Below, piece after piece: positions 1 through 5,905 of a DNA stretch of 6,384 bases. Source of the DNA: Flavobacterium psychrophilum (GTDB lineage Bacteria > Bacteroidota > Bacteroidia > Flavobacteriales > Flavobacteriaceae); NCBI GenBank assembly GCA_003243255.1, contig QFQM01000242.1, forward strand, positions 1-6,384. Direction: 5' to 3'. The stretch's first letter is position 1. Each line of letters starts with the position of its first letter. Made by a program: the position numbers and the translations under genes. The notes beneath the pieces are model-generated. The model saw nothing but the letters and a program-made list of their open reading frames with translations. It was not told the origin of the DNA and did not search any database.

Positions 1-18
1 ATTCTTAAAGTGTCGAAT

Positions 19-1518
19 ATGAGAAATTATCTAAAATCCCTGAAAAAAGTTATAGTAATTTTCGCTTTAGGAGCTGTAATCAGTGCGTGCGAAAAATACA
101 CAGAGGGAGTAAGTGAATTTGATCCAACTCAACCTGTAAATGCTTCACTTGGACAAGTGATTAATTCCGGTGAAGTAGCTTATATTGGTTTCATGGAAGG
201 TGAATTGGCAAGAATCGCAGGTATGTGGACAAGTCAATTCACAGGCGTTGATCGGCAGTATGTGGCCTTGAATAATTATACAAGCACAGCACCGGATTAT
301 GACAATGCGTGGAGTAATATTTATGCTGGTGTTTTAAAAGCTCTTCGTATTGCTCAGGAGAAAGCGCTAGTAGTAAATAATAAAAGAGCCCTGGCATTAG
401 CTCAGATTCTGGAAGCGCACGCCATGGTGACTACGGCATCCGTTTTTGGGGATATTCCTTATTCCCAAGCCAATGATTTGGTAGACTTCCCAAATCCTGC
501 TTTTGATAAACAATTGGATGTTTATAATGCCGCACTGGTATTACTTAATACAGCCCAGGCAAATATTGCAGGCGCTGCTGCAGGAACTTCTTATGAAGGA
601 GATTTTTTCTATTCTGGCGCAGCTTCAAATGATGCTATCTGGAAAGCAGTGGCAAATACCACCAAAGCAAAAATCTATTTGCATTTAGGTCAATATCAGA
701 ATGCAATTGATGCAGCAAATCTTGGACTCACTGATCCATCTATGGATCTAGTCGCGCCCCATGGAGATATTTATCTATCCAATTTTAATATTTACTATTC
801 TTTCATGGTATATGATCGTCCGGGTTATCTGGCGGCTACAGATGCATTTGCTCCGAGATTGATTGATCCAAGTAGCACAGAAACTTATAACAGAAATAAT
901 GCGAAAACAGATGAATCTGATCGTTATAATTACAGCTACATCACTGACGAAAATTATGCAAGTGGTTATGAACCAAATTATTATTCAGAGTATGACTGGG
1001 GTGCGCCAGATGGATATTTTGGAACGAACACAGGCTGGGCAATTATTGCTTATCGTGAGAATCAACTTATTCTTGCCGAAGCAACTCTTCGTGTTGTAGG
1101 ATTTAATGCTGCTTTAGATGTATTGAATGACTATCGTGCATACTTAAACGATGGAGGATATCTCAATCCGGCATATTATTCGGGCGCAGGAAGTTATCTT
1201 GCCTACACAGCAACTGATTTTGCTAATGGTGGAATAGAAAATGCCGATAACATTGCTCCGGCAGATGCTTTATATAGAGAAATTATTGAAGAAAAATACG
1301 TATCTCTTCTCGGTACAATTGAAGTGTTTAATGATATGAGAAGAAAAGGATTCGGTTCATTTGCAGGTAAGCAGAACTGGGCAGTATTAGGGATCACACC
1401 AAATGCGGGTACCGAAATTCCTCAACGATTCATCATTTCCCAAGCAGAAATAAATTCAAATACGTCTGCACCAAACCCTACACCAGGGTTATTCGAAAAG
1501 ACCGAGGTATTTAAGTAA
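19..1518 (+). CDS. SusD/RagB-family outer-membrane lipoprotein (SusD-like, nutrient-binding)
   Basis: About 499 residues. It begins with a lipoprotein signal: basic MRNYLKSLKK, a hydrophobic core (VIVIFALGAV), then lipobox I-S-A-C with Cys24 as the predicted lipidated residue, so the protein should be anchored to the outer membrane. SusD-family hallmarks are visible: the early VFGDIPYSQA stretch, a helical repeat-rich middle (KAKIYLHLGQYQNAIDAA), the RENQLILAEATLR helix and, near the end, the EEKYVSLLGTIEVFNDMRRKG block that matches the family's 'E.. ..L..E...w.DmRR.G' region. It most resembles the SusD-like 2 subgroup. Family knowledge: SusD proteins cap a SusC TonB-dependent transporter and bind glycans or other nutrients; the ligand cannot be told here. 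A GTG at 10 would add three residues, but ATG at 19 puts the signal peptide directly at the start. The TAA at 6-8 could be the end of an upstream susC, but only eight bases are visible. The length is normal for the family. Confidence 0.93.
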   Translation: MRNYLKSLKKVIVIFALGAVISACEKYTEGVSEFDPTQPVNASLGQVINSGEVAYIGFMEGELARIAGMWTSQFTGVDRQYVALNNYTSTAPDYDNAWSNIYAGVLKALRIAQEKALVVNNKRALALAQILEAHAMVTTASVFGDIPYSQANDLVDFPNPAFDKQLDVYNAALVLLNTAQANIAGAAAGTSYEGDFFYSGAASNDAIWKAVANTTKAKIYLHLGQYQNAIDAANLGLTDPSMDLVAPHGDIYLSNFNIYYSFMVYDRPGYLAATDAFAPRLIDPSSTETYNRNNAKTDESDRYNYSYITDENYASGYEPNYYSEYDWGAPDGYFGTNTGWAIIAYRENQLILAEATLRVVGFNAALDVLNDYRAYLNDGGYLNPAYYSGAGSYLAYTATDFANGGIENADNIAPADALYREIIEEKYVSLLGTIEVFNDMRRKGFGSFAGKQNWAVLGITPNAGTEIPQRFIISQAEINSNTSAPNPTPGLFEKTEVFK

Positions 1519-1535
1519 TTTTAATCATCCACATA

Positions 1536-1574
1536 AAATAAAGAGGCCGCCTATTATAGGCGGCCTCTTTATTT
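1536..1574. terminator. Bidirectional intrinsic terminator between convergent genes
   Basis: A perfect inverted repeat pairs 1536-1553 with 1557-1574 (18-bp stem, 3-base loop TTA). The GC-rich core (GAGGCCGCC / GGCGGCCTC) is flanked by A-rich and T-rich arms, so a U-rich tail is present in both directions. It starts 18 bases after the SusD stop codon and lies 31 bases beyond the stop of the leftward response regulator gene, so it can end both transcripts. Confidence 0.92.
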
Positions 1575-1604
1575 ATAAATCTGTCCGTCTGAAATGGCAA
1601 TATT

Positions 1605-2258
1605 CTATCTTAAAGATGAACCTACAGAAGTAACAATCCGTTCTTCAAAGGCTTTTCTAACTACTTCCGATTTACTTTTTACATTCAGCTTCCGATAGAT
1701 GTTTCTGATATGAGACTTAGAGGTCTCTTTTGAAATATGGAGCTCATTTGCAATACGACTGTACGAATTTCCCTGTGTAATTAGTTTAAGCACCTGACCT
1801 TCGCGCGAGGTAAGCGGAGAGATGCGGGAAACGTGCATGGACTCAACAATTATTTTTGCAATAGAAGGGCTTAGTGGGGAGCCTCCTTGGGCGATTTCAT
1901 TCAGGTGAATCATAAAGTTGTATGCCCATGAATCTCGGAGTATATATCCATTTGCTCCGGCACTCAATGCATTAAAAACAATTTCCTCATCTTGGTAATC
2001 GGTTACAACCAATATGTTGATTTGTGGAAAGACCCGTTTGATTTCTGGTATTGCATCTGTTCCCTTCATTTTGGGGAAGTCAATATTCATTACGATAATG
2101 TCAGGGAAATCTTTCTTAACATTGGATAATGCTTCCTCGCATTCTGTATATTGATTCACCAGTGAATATTGTCCGGAGGCGTCAATCATCGAACTTATTA
2201 GACCACGAAATTTTTCATCGTGTTCTATAATCACAATCCTTCGTTTAAATTTATTCAT
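1605..2258 (-). CDS. NarL/LuxR-type response regulator with a non-canonical (Asp-less) receiver
   Basis: 217 residues from the ATG at 2258: an N-terminal receiver domain (about 6-125) followed by a LuxR-type helix-turn-helix (about 147-205). The HTH reads LTSREGQVLKLI, then SYSRIANELHIS, then KSHIRNIYRKLNVKSKSE, a close match to the GerE/LuxR DNA-binding fold, so it should be a cytoplasmic transcription regulator. The receiver keeps the fold landmarks (VIIEHDEKFRG, PDIIVMNIDFPKMKG, ILVVTDYQDEE, AGANGYILRDS), but by alignment the phospho-acceptor Asp is Asn58 (codon 2085-2087), the second acidic residue of the pocket is His13 and the usual Lys is Arg108. Thr86 is kept. A normal phosphorelay output is therefore doubtful. 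An ATG at 2339 would add 27 residues unlike any receiver, so I prefer 2258, which starts just before the first beta strand. No histidine kinase gene is adjacent. The gene ends in TAG close to the shared terminator. Confidence 0.9.
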   Translation of the reverse strand: MNKFKRRIVIIEHDEKFRGLISSMIDASGQYSLVNQYTECEEALSNVKKDFPDIIVMNIDFPKMKGTDAIPEIKRVFPQINILVVTDYQDEEIVFNALSAGANGYILRDSWAYNFMIHLNEIAQGGSPLSPSIAKIIVESMHVSRISPLTSREGQVLKLITQGNSYSRIANELHISKETSKSHIRNIYRKLNVKSKSEVVRKAFEERIVTSVGSSLR

Positions 2259-2526
2259 AGTAACGTTTGTTTGTGTAATACCAATTACGTCATAAGAAAA
2301 TGCATTTGAGGTGTGAAATCTATAAGTGGGGTTTTTCAAACGATGAAAGGAATCATTGATACGGATTCATGTAACACAAAGTGGGGTATATATAGATCAC
2401 CTTAAATAGGGCATATGGTGTTAAGGCGAAGAGAAGTACTTTGGATCAGCATATGTTGTTGTTTTTTATTGAATTAACTATTACTAATTCTGCGGTATCA
2501 TTAGTGGGTGATGAATGATTTATTGA
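2259..2526. other. Gene-poor stretch upstream of the response regulator
   Basis: No credible gene is visible on either strand; all frames carry frequent stops. It must hold the promoter of the leftward response regulator, but I found no exact TAnnTTTG box on the minus strand here. A 9-base direct repeat (AAGTGGGGT) occurs at 2324-2332 and 2379-2387, 55 bases apart, at 66 and 121 bases before the response regulator start. A weak inverted repeat, CCTTAA at 2400-2405 and TTAAGG at 2421-2426, is also present. The last part (from about 2445) may contain decayed receiver-domain sequence of the pseudogene that follows, but it cannot be read with confidence. Confidence 0.5.
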
Positions 2527-2616
2527 AATCTTCTTGATGAAGATCGTTTTGAATTAGCCCTGTATAGAAGCGCGTTTAATCACTCATAAAAAAAATCAGG
2601 CCGAACTCTTTAATAA
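2527..2616 (+). pseudogene. Degraded receiver tail and linker of the LytTR regulator remnant
   Basis: In the same frame as the LytTR domain downstream, 2536-2586 translates to DEDRFELALYRSAFNHS, which resembles the last helix of a LytTR-type receiver (family pattern: LLKPFDE.RF..AL..S). It is followed by TAA at 2587 and two further stops (2611 and 2614). In the next frame, 2594-2635 reads NQAELFNNGSLNKG, which looks like the hydrophilic linker usually found between receiver and LytTR domains. An A8 run at 2588-2595 lies where the frame changes. This fits frameshift decay of a once longer gene. It is inference from short matches; no complete receiver can be reconstructed upstream. Confidence 0.45.
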
Positions 2617-2985
2617 TGGCTCTTTAAACAAGGGAATCCTGATTTCATCAATCGCATCTTAATCAAAGAGACGAAGAGAGTATATTATGTTAAAATGGAT
2701 GACACCCACTGGTTCGAAGCGTCAGGTGACTATGTAATCCTGCACACAGAAACCACAAGTCACCTGATCAATTACCGGCTGCACGAACTGGAAGAGAAAC
2801 TGTACCCGGGAAAATTTGTCCGAATCCATCGTTCTTCTATTGTCAATATCGATATCATCCAGGAGTTTGAGCCACATTTCAACGGTGAGTAGTTCATTAC
2901 CCTTAAAAACAAAACAAGGCTGAAAATGAGCCGTACGTTCAGAGAGGGCCTCAAAATCCACTTTGCTGATCTTTTTGATCTTTAG
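2617..2985 (+). pseudogene. LytTR DNA-binding domain of a LytR/AlgR-type response regulator, interrupted by a nonsense codon
   Basis: In one frame the region reads a nearly complete LytTR domain. It runs from FINRILIKETKRVYYVK through HWFEASGDYVILHT, then LHELEEKLYPGKFVRIHRSS and IVNIDIIQEFEPHFNGE, is stopped by TAG at 2890-2892, and continues in frame with FITLKNKTRLKMSRTFREG up to HFADLFDL and a TAG at 2983-2985. The family normally has Tyr at the interrupted position (NGEY), so one base change (TAC or TAT to TAG) explains it. No ATG, GTG or TTG occurs in frame between the stop at 2614 and the ATG at 2695, and that ATG falls inside the domain after its first strand. An open frame of 65 codons exists (2695-2892), but it would lack the start of the domain, the last strands and any receiver. 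Family knowledge: such proteins bind promoter DNA as response regulators. The remnant ends 30 bases before the glycosyltransferase, in the same orientation. Confidence 0.82.
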
Positions 2986-3004
2986 CCCCGTGAACTTGAT
3001 AGCG

Positions 3005-3010
3005 AAGGAG
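3005..3010 (+). promoter_or_regulatory. Shine-Dalgarno site deciding the TTG start of the glycosyltransferase
   Basis: AAGGAG is followed by the five-base spacer TATAT and then TTG at 3016. No in-frame ATG or GTG exists between the preceding stop (2983-2985) and the catalytic domain, so this site fixes the start. Strong Shine-Dalgarno sites are not the rule in Bacteroidota, which makes it notable. Confidence 0.75.
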
Positions 3011-3015
3011 TATAT

Positions 3016-4137
3016 TTGCCTTCCAATTTTTCAAGCGTTTTGATACCCGAAATAGTCGCTCTAAGTATTTTATCTGTTCAGGTAATTTATATTCTCTCTT
3101 TTTTGATTGCTTTGGCAAGGAGGAAACCCGGTAATCCTGCCAGCAGAGTGCCTGTATCCATTATAGTATGCGCACATGACGAGGAGCAGAACCTGAAAGA
3201 GCTGATCCCTCAATTACTCAATCAGAACTATCCTGAATTTGAGGTGATCATCGTGGAAGACAGGAGCAACGATGACACGTTTGACTACCTGCTGGAAGCT
3301 ACACAACAACACCCCCGTCTCAAGATGGTGCGTGTGCAGCAGACCCCTGAACATATCAATGGCAAGAAATTCGCATTGACTTTAGGCATAAAGGCAGCAA
3401 AATATGAGTGGGTAGTGCTAACCGATGCAGACTGCCGCCCGGAAAGCGAAAACTGGATTTCTTCCATGAGCCAGGAATTTGACGATCAGGTGCAAATAGT
3501 GCTGGGCATATCCCCTTACCAGAAACAAAAAGGCATACTGAATGATTTTATACGCTTTGAATCGTTCCTTACCGCTATTCAGTACACCGGATGGGCCTTG
3601 TTAGGCAAGCCCTATATGGGCGTAGGTCGCAATCTTGCCTACCGTAAGTCACTCTTTATCAATAATAAAGGCTTTAATACGCACTTGGGCGTAACGGGTG
3701 GAGATGATGACTTATTTGTGAATGAACATGCTAACGCAACGAATACACGGGTGTGCCTGGGTAACGAATCGCTTGTTAAATCGAAACCCAAGGAAACCTG
3801 GACAAATTTTTATTATCAAAAGCTAAGACATCTGTCGGTAGGGAAACATTATAAGTTGGTTGACCGTATAGGACTGGGTATGTTTTCCGTTACCTGGATT
3901 TTGACCTGGATTTTTGTGTTACCATTCTCGTTTTTCAGTCCCCTGCTTTACGTGCTTTTGGGTGGGTTCGTGCTTCGCTGGATACTTCTTTCGTCACTCT
4001 TTCATGTTGCCGTAAAGAAATTCGGAGATGAATTTGAAGCCTGGAAAACGCCATTTTTAGATTTTATATACGCCTTTTATTATCTTGTCGCTGGCCCTGT
4101 GGCCTTGGTATCCAAAAAAATACGATGGAAGAACTAG
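3016..4137 (+). CDS. Membrane-associated family 2 glycosyltransferase
   Basis: 373 residues, starting at TTG. Layout: one N-terminal membrane helix (about 11-34), a cytoplasmic GT2 (GT-A fold) domain (about 46-275) and a C-terminal block of about three membrane helices (roughly 286-304, 306-331, 347-366). Catalytic landmarks: VSIIVCAHDEEQNL at the start of the nucleotide-binding fold, VEDRSND with Glu81-Asp82, LTDADC with the metal-binding DxD at Asp137-Asp139, and GGDDD (228-232) where the catalytic base is expected. QKLRH (268-272) is a variant of the QxxRW motif of processive enzymes, with His for Trp. It should move a sugar from a nucleotide-sugar donor to a lipid or polysaccharide acceptor at the inner membrane; donor and acceptor cannot be named. 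Its last 13 bases overlap the sigma factor gene. Family length is normal. I am confident of the family, not of the substrate. Confidence 0.9.
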   Translation: MPSNFSSVLIPEIVALSILSVQVIYILSFLIALARRKPGNPASRVPVSIIVCAHDEEQNLKELIPQLLNQNYPEFEVIIVEDRSNDDTFDYLLEATQQHPRLKMVRVQQTPEHINGKKFALTLGIKAAKYEWVVLTDADCRPESENWISSMSQEFDDQVQIVLGISPYQKQKGILNDFIRFESFLTAIQYTGWALLGKPYMGVGRNLAYRKSLFINNKGFNTHLGVTGGDDDLFVNEHANATNTRVCLGNESLVKSKPKETWTNFYYQKLRHLSVGKHYKLVDRIGLGMFSVTWILTWIFVLPFSFFSPLLYVLLGGFVLRWILLSSLFHVAVKKFGDEFEAWKTPFLDFIYAFYYLVAGPVALVSKKIRWKN

Positions 4138-4736
4138 AAGAAGGTCGGTTTTCATCCAAAGCGCTCGAAGATTTTAAGCTGATCGATTTAGCCGTAGTAG
4201 GTGATGATAAGGCGTATGCTAAACTCCTGCAGCGCTACAAACGTCCGGTGTATCATATGATACTGAAGATGGTGCGCAATGTGGATGATGCTGAGGACCT
4301 TACCATCGAGTCGTTCGCCAAGGCTTTTCGCAGTCTTCATAAGTTTAAAAAAGATTTTACGTTCAGCACCTGGCTGTTCCGCATTGCTACGAACAATACC
4401 ATCGATTTCATCCGCAAGAAGAAACTCAATACACTCAGCATTGAAAATACCTATACTGATGATGATGGTCAGTCGGTATCCATCGATGTGGAGGATATTA
4501 ACCCGGATCCGCAGGAGGAGGCCATCAAAGGGCAAAAAGAAGAACTGATACAGGTGTTTGTAAACATGCTTCCACCCAAGTATCAAAAACTGGTACGCCT
4601 CCGCTACTTCAATGAATTATCGTACGAAGAAATTGCTGTAGAGCTGGAAGCTCCACTGGGTACAGTAAAAGCGCAGCTACACCGTGCCCGCGAATTGATG
4701 TACGATCTGATTAAGAACAAAAAAGAACACATCTGA
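4125..4736 (+). CDS. ECF-type RNA polymerase sigma factor (sigma-70 family)
   Basis: 203 residues. Region 2 covers about 32-99: YAKLLQRYKRPVYHMI, then DDAEDLTIESFAKAFRSL (core polymerase binding) and FSTWLFRIATNNTIDFIRKKK (-10 recognition and melting). An acidic linker (about 108-135) follows. Region 4 covers about 139-193: LPPKYQKLVRLRYFNELSYEEIA and the recognition helix LGTVKAQLHRARELM, which reads the -35 element. Regions 1 and 3 are absent, as in ECF sigma factors. The ATG lies inside the end of the glycosyltransferase gene (13-base overlap, different frame), so expression is probably coupled to it by translation. No Shine-Dalgarno site precedes the ATG. ECF factors usually have a linked anti-sigma gene; none is seen here, because the next gene runs the opposite way 13 bases downstream. 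Its regulon and control are not visible. Confidence 0.94.
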   Translation: MEELEEGRFSSKALEDFKLIDLAVVGDDKAYAKLLQRYKRPVYHMILKMVRNVDDAEDLTIESFAKAFRSLHKFKKDFTFSTWLFRIATNNTIDFIRKKKLNTLSIENTYTDDDGQSVSIDVEDINPDPQEEAIKGQKEELIQVFVNMLPPKYQKLVRLRYFNELSYEEIAVELEAPLGTVKAQLHRARELMYDLIKNKKEHI

Positions 4737-4749
4737 TCGCTGTTTCCAT

Positions 4750-5868
4750 TTATGGAGTGATTTCGCGATAAGAGCCGACAATCTGTTCTACTCCTTTCAC
4801 TATTTCCTGATATTTTTTGTGTTCATTGTTGCACAACAGGATGATCGTTTTGTCGGCATCGATGTAGCGGATAATGTGTGTCCGGTAACCGGGATTATTT
4901 CCGCTATGCCGAACTACTCTGCCCAGTAGCGGGTGCGTTTCCAGGGCCCAGCCAAAACCATACAAGGATGGCAATCCGTTTTTTAATTTCGCTGCGGTAA
5001 AGGCTTCTTCCAGAGTTGCTTTCTTTACTAACTTTTCTGTGTAGAGGGCTCTGTCCCATTTCAACAGATCGGCAGTGGTAGAGCTTATCCTTCCAGGGCC
5101 GGTACGATGGCCTAACCATATCGTGTAATTGTATTTGGGAAATGAATCCGCCCGCACATACCGGTGCTTATCCCGCTTATAAATATAGCCCCATGCCATA
5201 TTAGGGAGTTGCGCTTTCTCACGCTGTAGCCGAATGTTTGTAGTGGTCATTTGCAAGGGGGTGAAAATGTTCTCCCGACAAAAATTAATGAAGTCTTGCT
5301 GCGCTACTTTTTCGGTGATACTTGCCAAAAGCATATACCCTGTATTACTATATTCATACGCCCTTCCTGGCCGGAAGTGTTTCAGCGGGTGATACTTTAT
5401 AAGGTATTCGATATTATCGTCGTTGCCGGCTACTTTACTTTTATCCCAGTTTTTTTCCATCACTTCCTGGTAATCGGGCAGGCCTGAAGTGTGATTAAGA
5501 AGATGACGAATGGTAACACCAGGATAAGGCAATCCGGGAATGTACTTTGCAACGGAGTCATCGTAATTCAGTTTACCTCGTTCCTTCAGCATCATGATCG
5601 TCATGGCAGTAAATTGCTTGGAGACAGAAGCAAGTTCAAATACCGAAGTGGTGTCTGTCTTTTTCTGCTTATCAAAATCTTCAAAACCAAAGGCTTTGTG
5701 ATAAACCGGCTTTCCTTTTTCGGCGATCAGCAAAACACCACTGAAGTCAGGTGCTGAAGAAAAGAGGGTGTCGATTTGCCTGGTGATTGAAACCGGTTTC
5801 TTCCTGCAGGAGGATAAAAAGAGGATACCTAAAAGAAAGAGCGGAAGTAGTTTGGTAAACGGTTTCAT
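4750..5868 (-). CDS. Lipoprotein serine hydrolase of the beta-lactamase / PBP4*-like family
   Basis: 372 residues from the ATG at 5868. A lipoprotein signal opens the protein: MKPFTKLL, a leucine-rich core and the lipobox L-S-S-C with Cys21. The enzyme domain carries the three active-site motifs of the class C beta-lactamase fold: S81-V-S-K84 (SxxK, nucleophile Ser81 and Lys84), Y173-S-N175 (YxN) and H321-S-G323 (taking the place of KTG). LLNHTSGLPDY (123-133) is also typical of the family. Known members include D-aminopeptidases, esterases, peptidoglycan-related hydrolases and true beta-lactamases, so resistance should not be assumed; the motifs fit a general periplasmic serine hydrolase. 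An ATG at 5898 would add ten residues before the signal and is preceded by a G-rich tract, but its two-base spacing is poor. The gene converges on the sigma gene (13-base gap, no hairpin seen) and diverges from rsmG. Confidence 0.9.
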   Translation of the reverse strand: MKPFTKLLPLFLLGILFLSSCRKKPVSITRQIDTLFSSAPDFSGVLLIAEKGKPVYHKAFGFEDFDKQKKTDTTSVFELASVSKQFTAMTIMMLKERGKLNYDDSVAKYIPGLPYPGVTIRHLLNHTSGLPDYQEVMEKNWDKSKVAGNDDNIEYLIKYHPLKHFRPGRAYEYSNTGYMLLASITEKVAQQDFINFCRENIFTPLQMTTTNIRLQREKAQLPNMAWGYIYKRDKHRYVRADSFPKYNYTIWLGHRTGPGRISSTTADLLKWDRALYTEKLVKKATLEEAFTAAKLKNGLPSLYGFGWALETHPLLGRVVRHSGNNPGYRTHIIRYIDADKTIILLCNNEHKKYQEIVKGVEQIVGSYREITP

Positions 5869-5878
5869 TCTAATTTTG
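5851..5878 (+). promoter_or_regulatory. Bacteroidota-type promoter candidate for rsmG
   Basis: TAATTTTG at 5871-5878 is an exact match to the Bacteroidota -7 box TAnnTTTG, and TTTG at 5851-5854 can serve as the -33 box. The spacer is 16 bases, slightly shorter than the commonly described range. Transcription would begin a few bases after 5878, leaving a leader of roughly 20 bases before the TTG at 5906. The -33 box lies within the first codons of the oppositely oriented serine hydrolase gene. Confidence 0.5.
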
Positions 5879-5905
5879 AGTCGATTAAAAATAACCATTT
5901 CCCCC

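Noticed and set aside
503..1397. Other-frame open reading frames within the SusD-like gene
   Set aside because: They overlap a well-supported full-length SusD-family gene and show no domain features.
2259..2339. N-terminal 27-residue extension of the response regulator from the ATG at 2339
   Set aside because: The added residues do not resemble receiver sequence, and the ATG at 2258 gives the usual family start just before the first beta strand.
2695..2892. Open frame of 65 codons as a complete small LytTR protein
   Set aside because: It begins after the first strand of the domain and ends before the last strands; in-frame family sequence exists on both sides, so it is a fragment of a broken gene.
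2722..2961. Minus-strand open frames (79 and 60 codons) across the LytTR remnant
   Set aside because: They are antisense to clearly recognisable LytTR sequence and show no family features of their own.
4188..4586. 132-codon minus-strand open frame within the sigma factor gene
   Set aside because: The plus strand encodes an unmistakable sigma region 2 and region 4; the antisense frame has no recognisable domain.
4737..4749. A terminator between the convergent sigma and serine hydrolase genes
   Set aside because: Only 13 bases separate the stops and no inverted repeat with a T-tract is visible there.
5251..5757. Plus-strand open frames (78 and 88 codons) within the serine hydrolase gene
   Set aside because: The minus strand carries the SxxK, YxN and HxG motifs in one continuous frame; the plus-strand frames are shadows of it.
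4750..5868. Calling the serine hydrolase a beta-lactamase resistance gene
   Set aside because: The three motifs are shared by a broad family of esterases and peptidases, and the third motif is HSG rather than KTG, so drug resistance is not supported.
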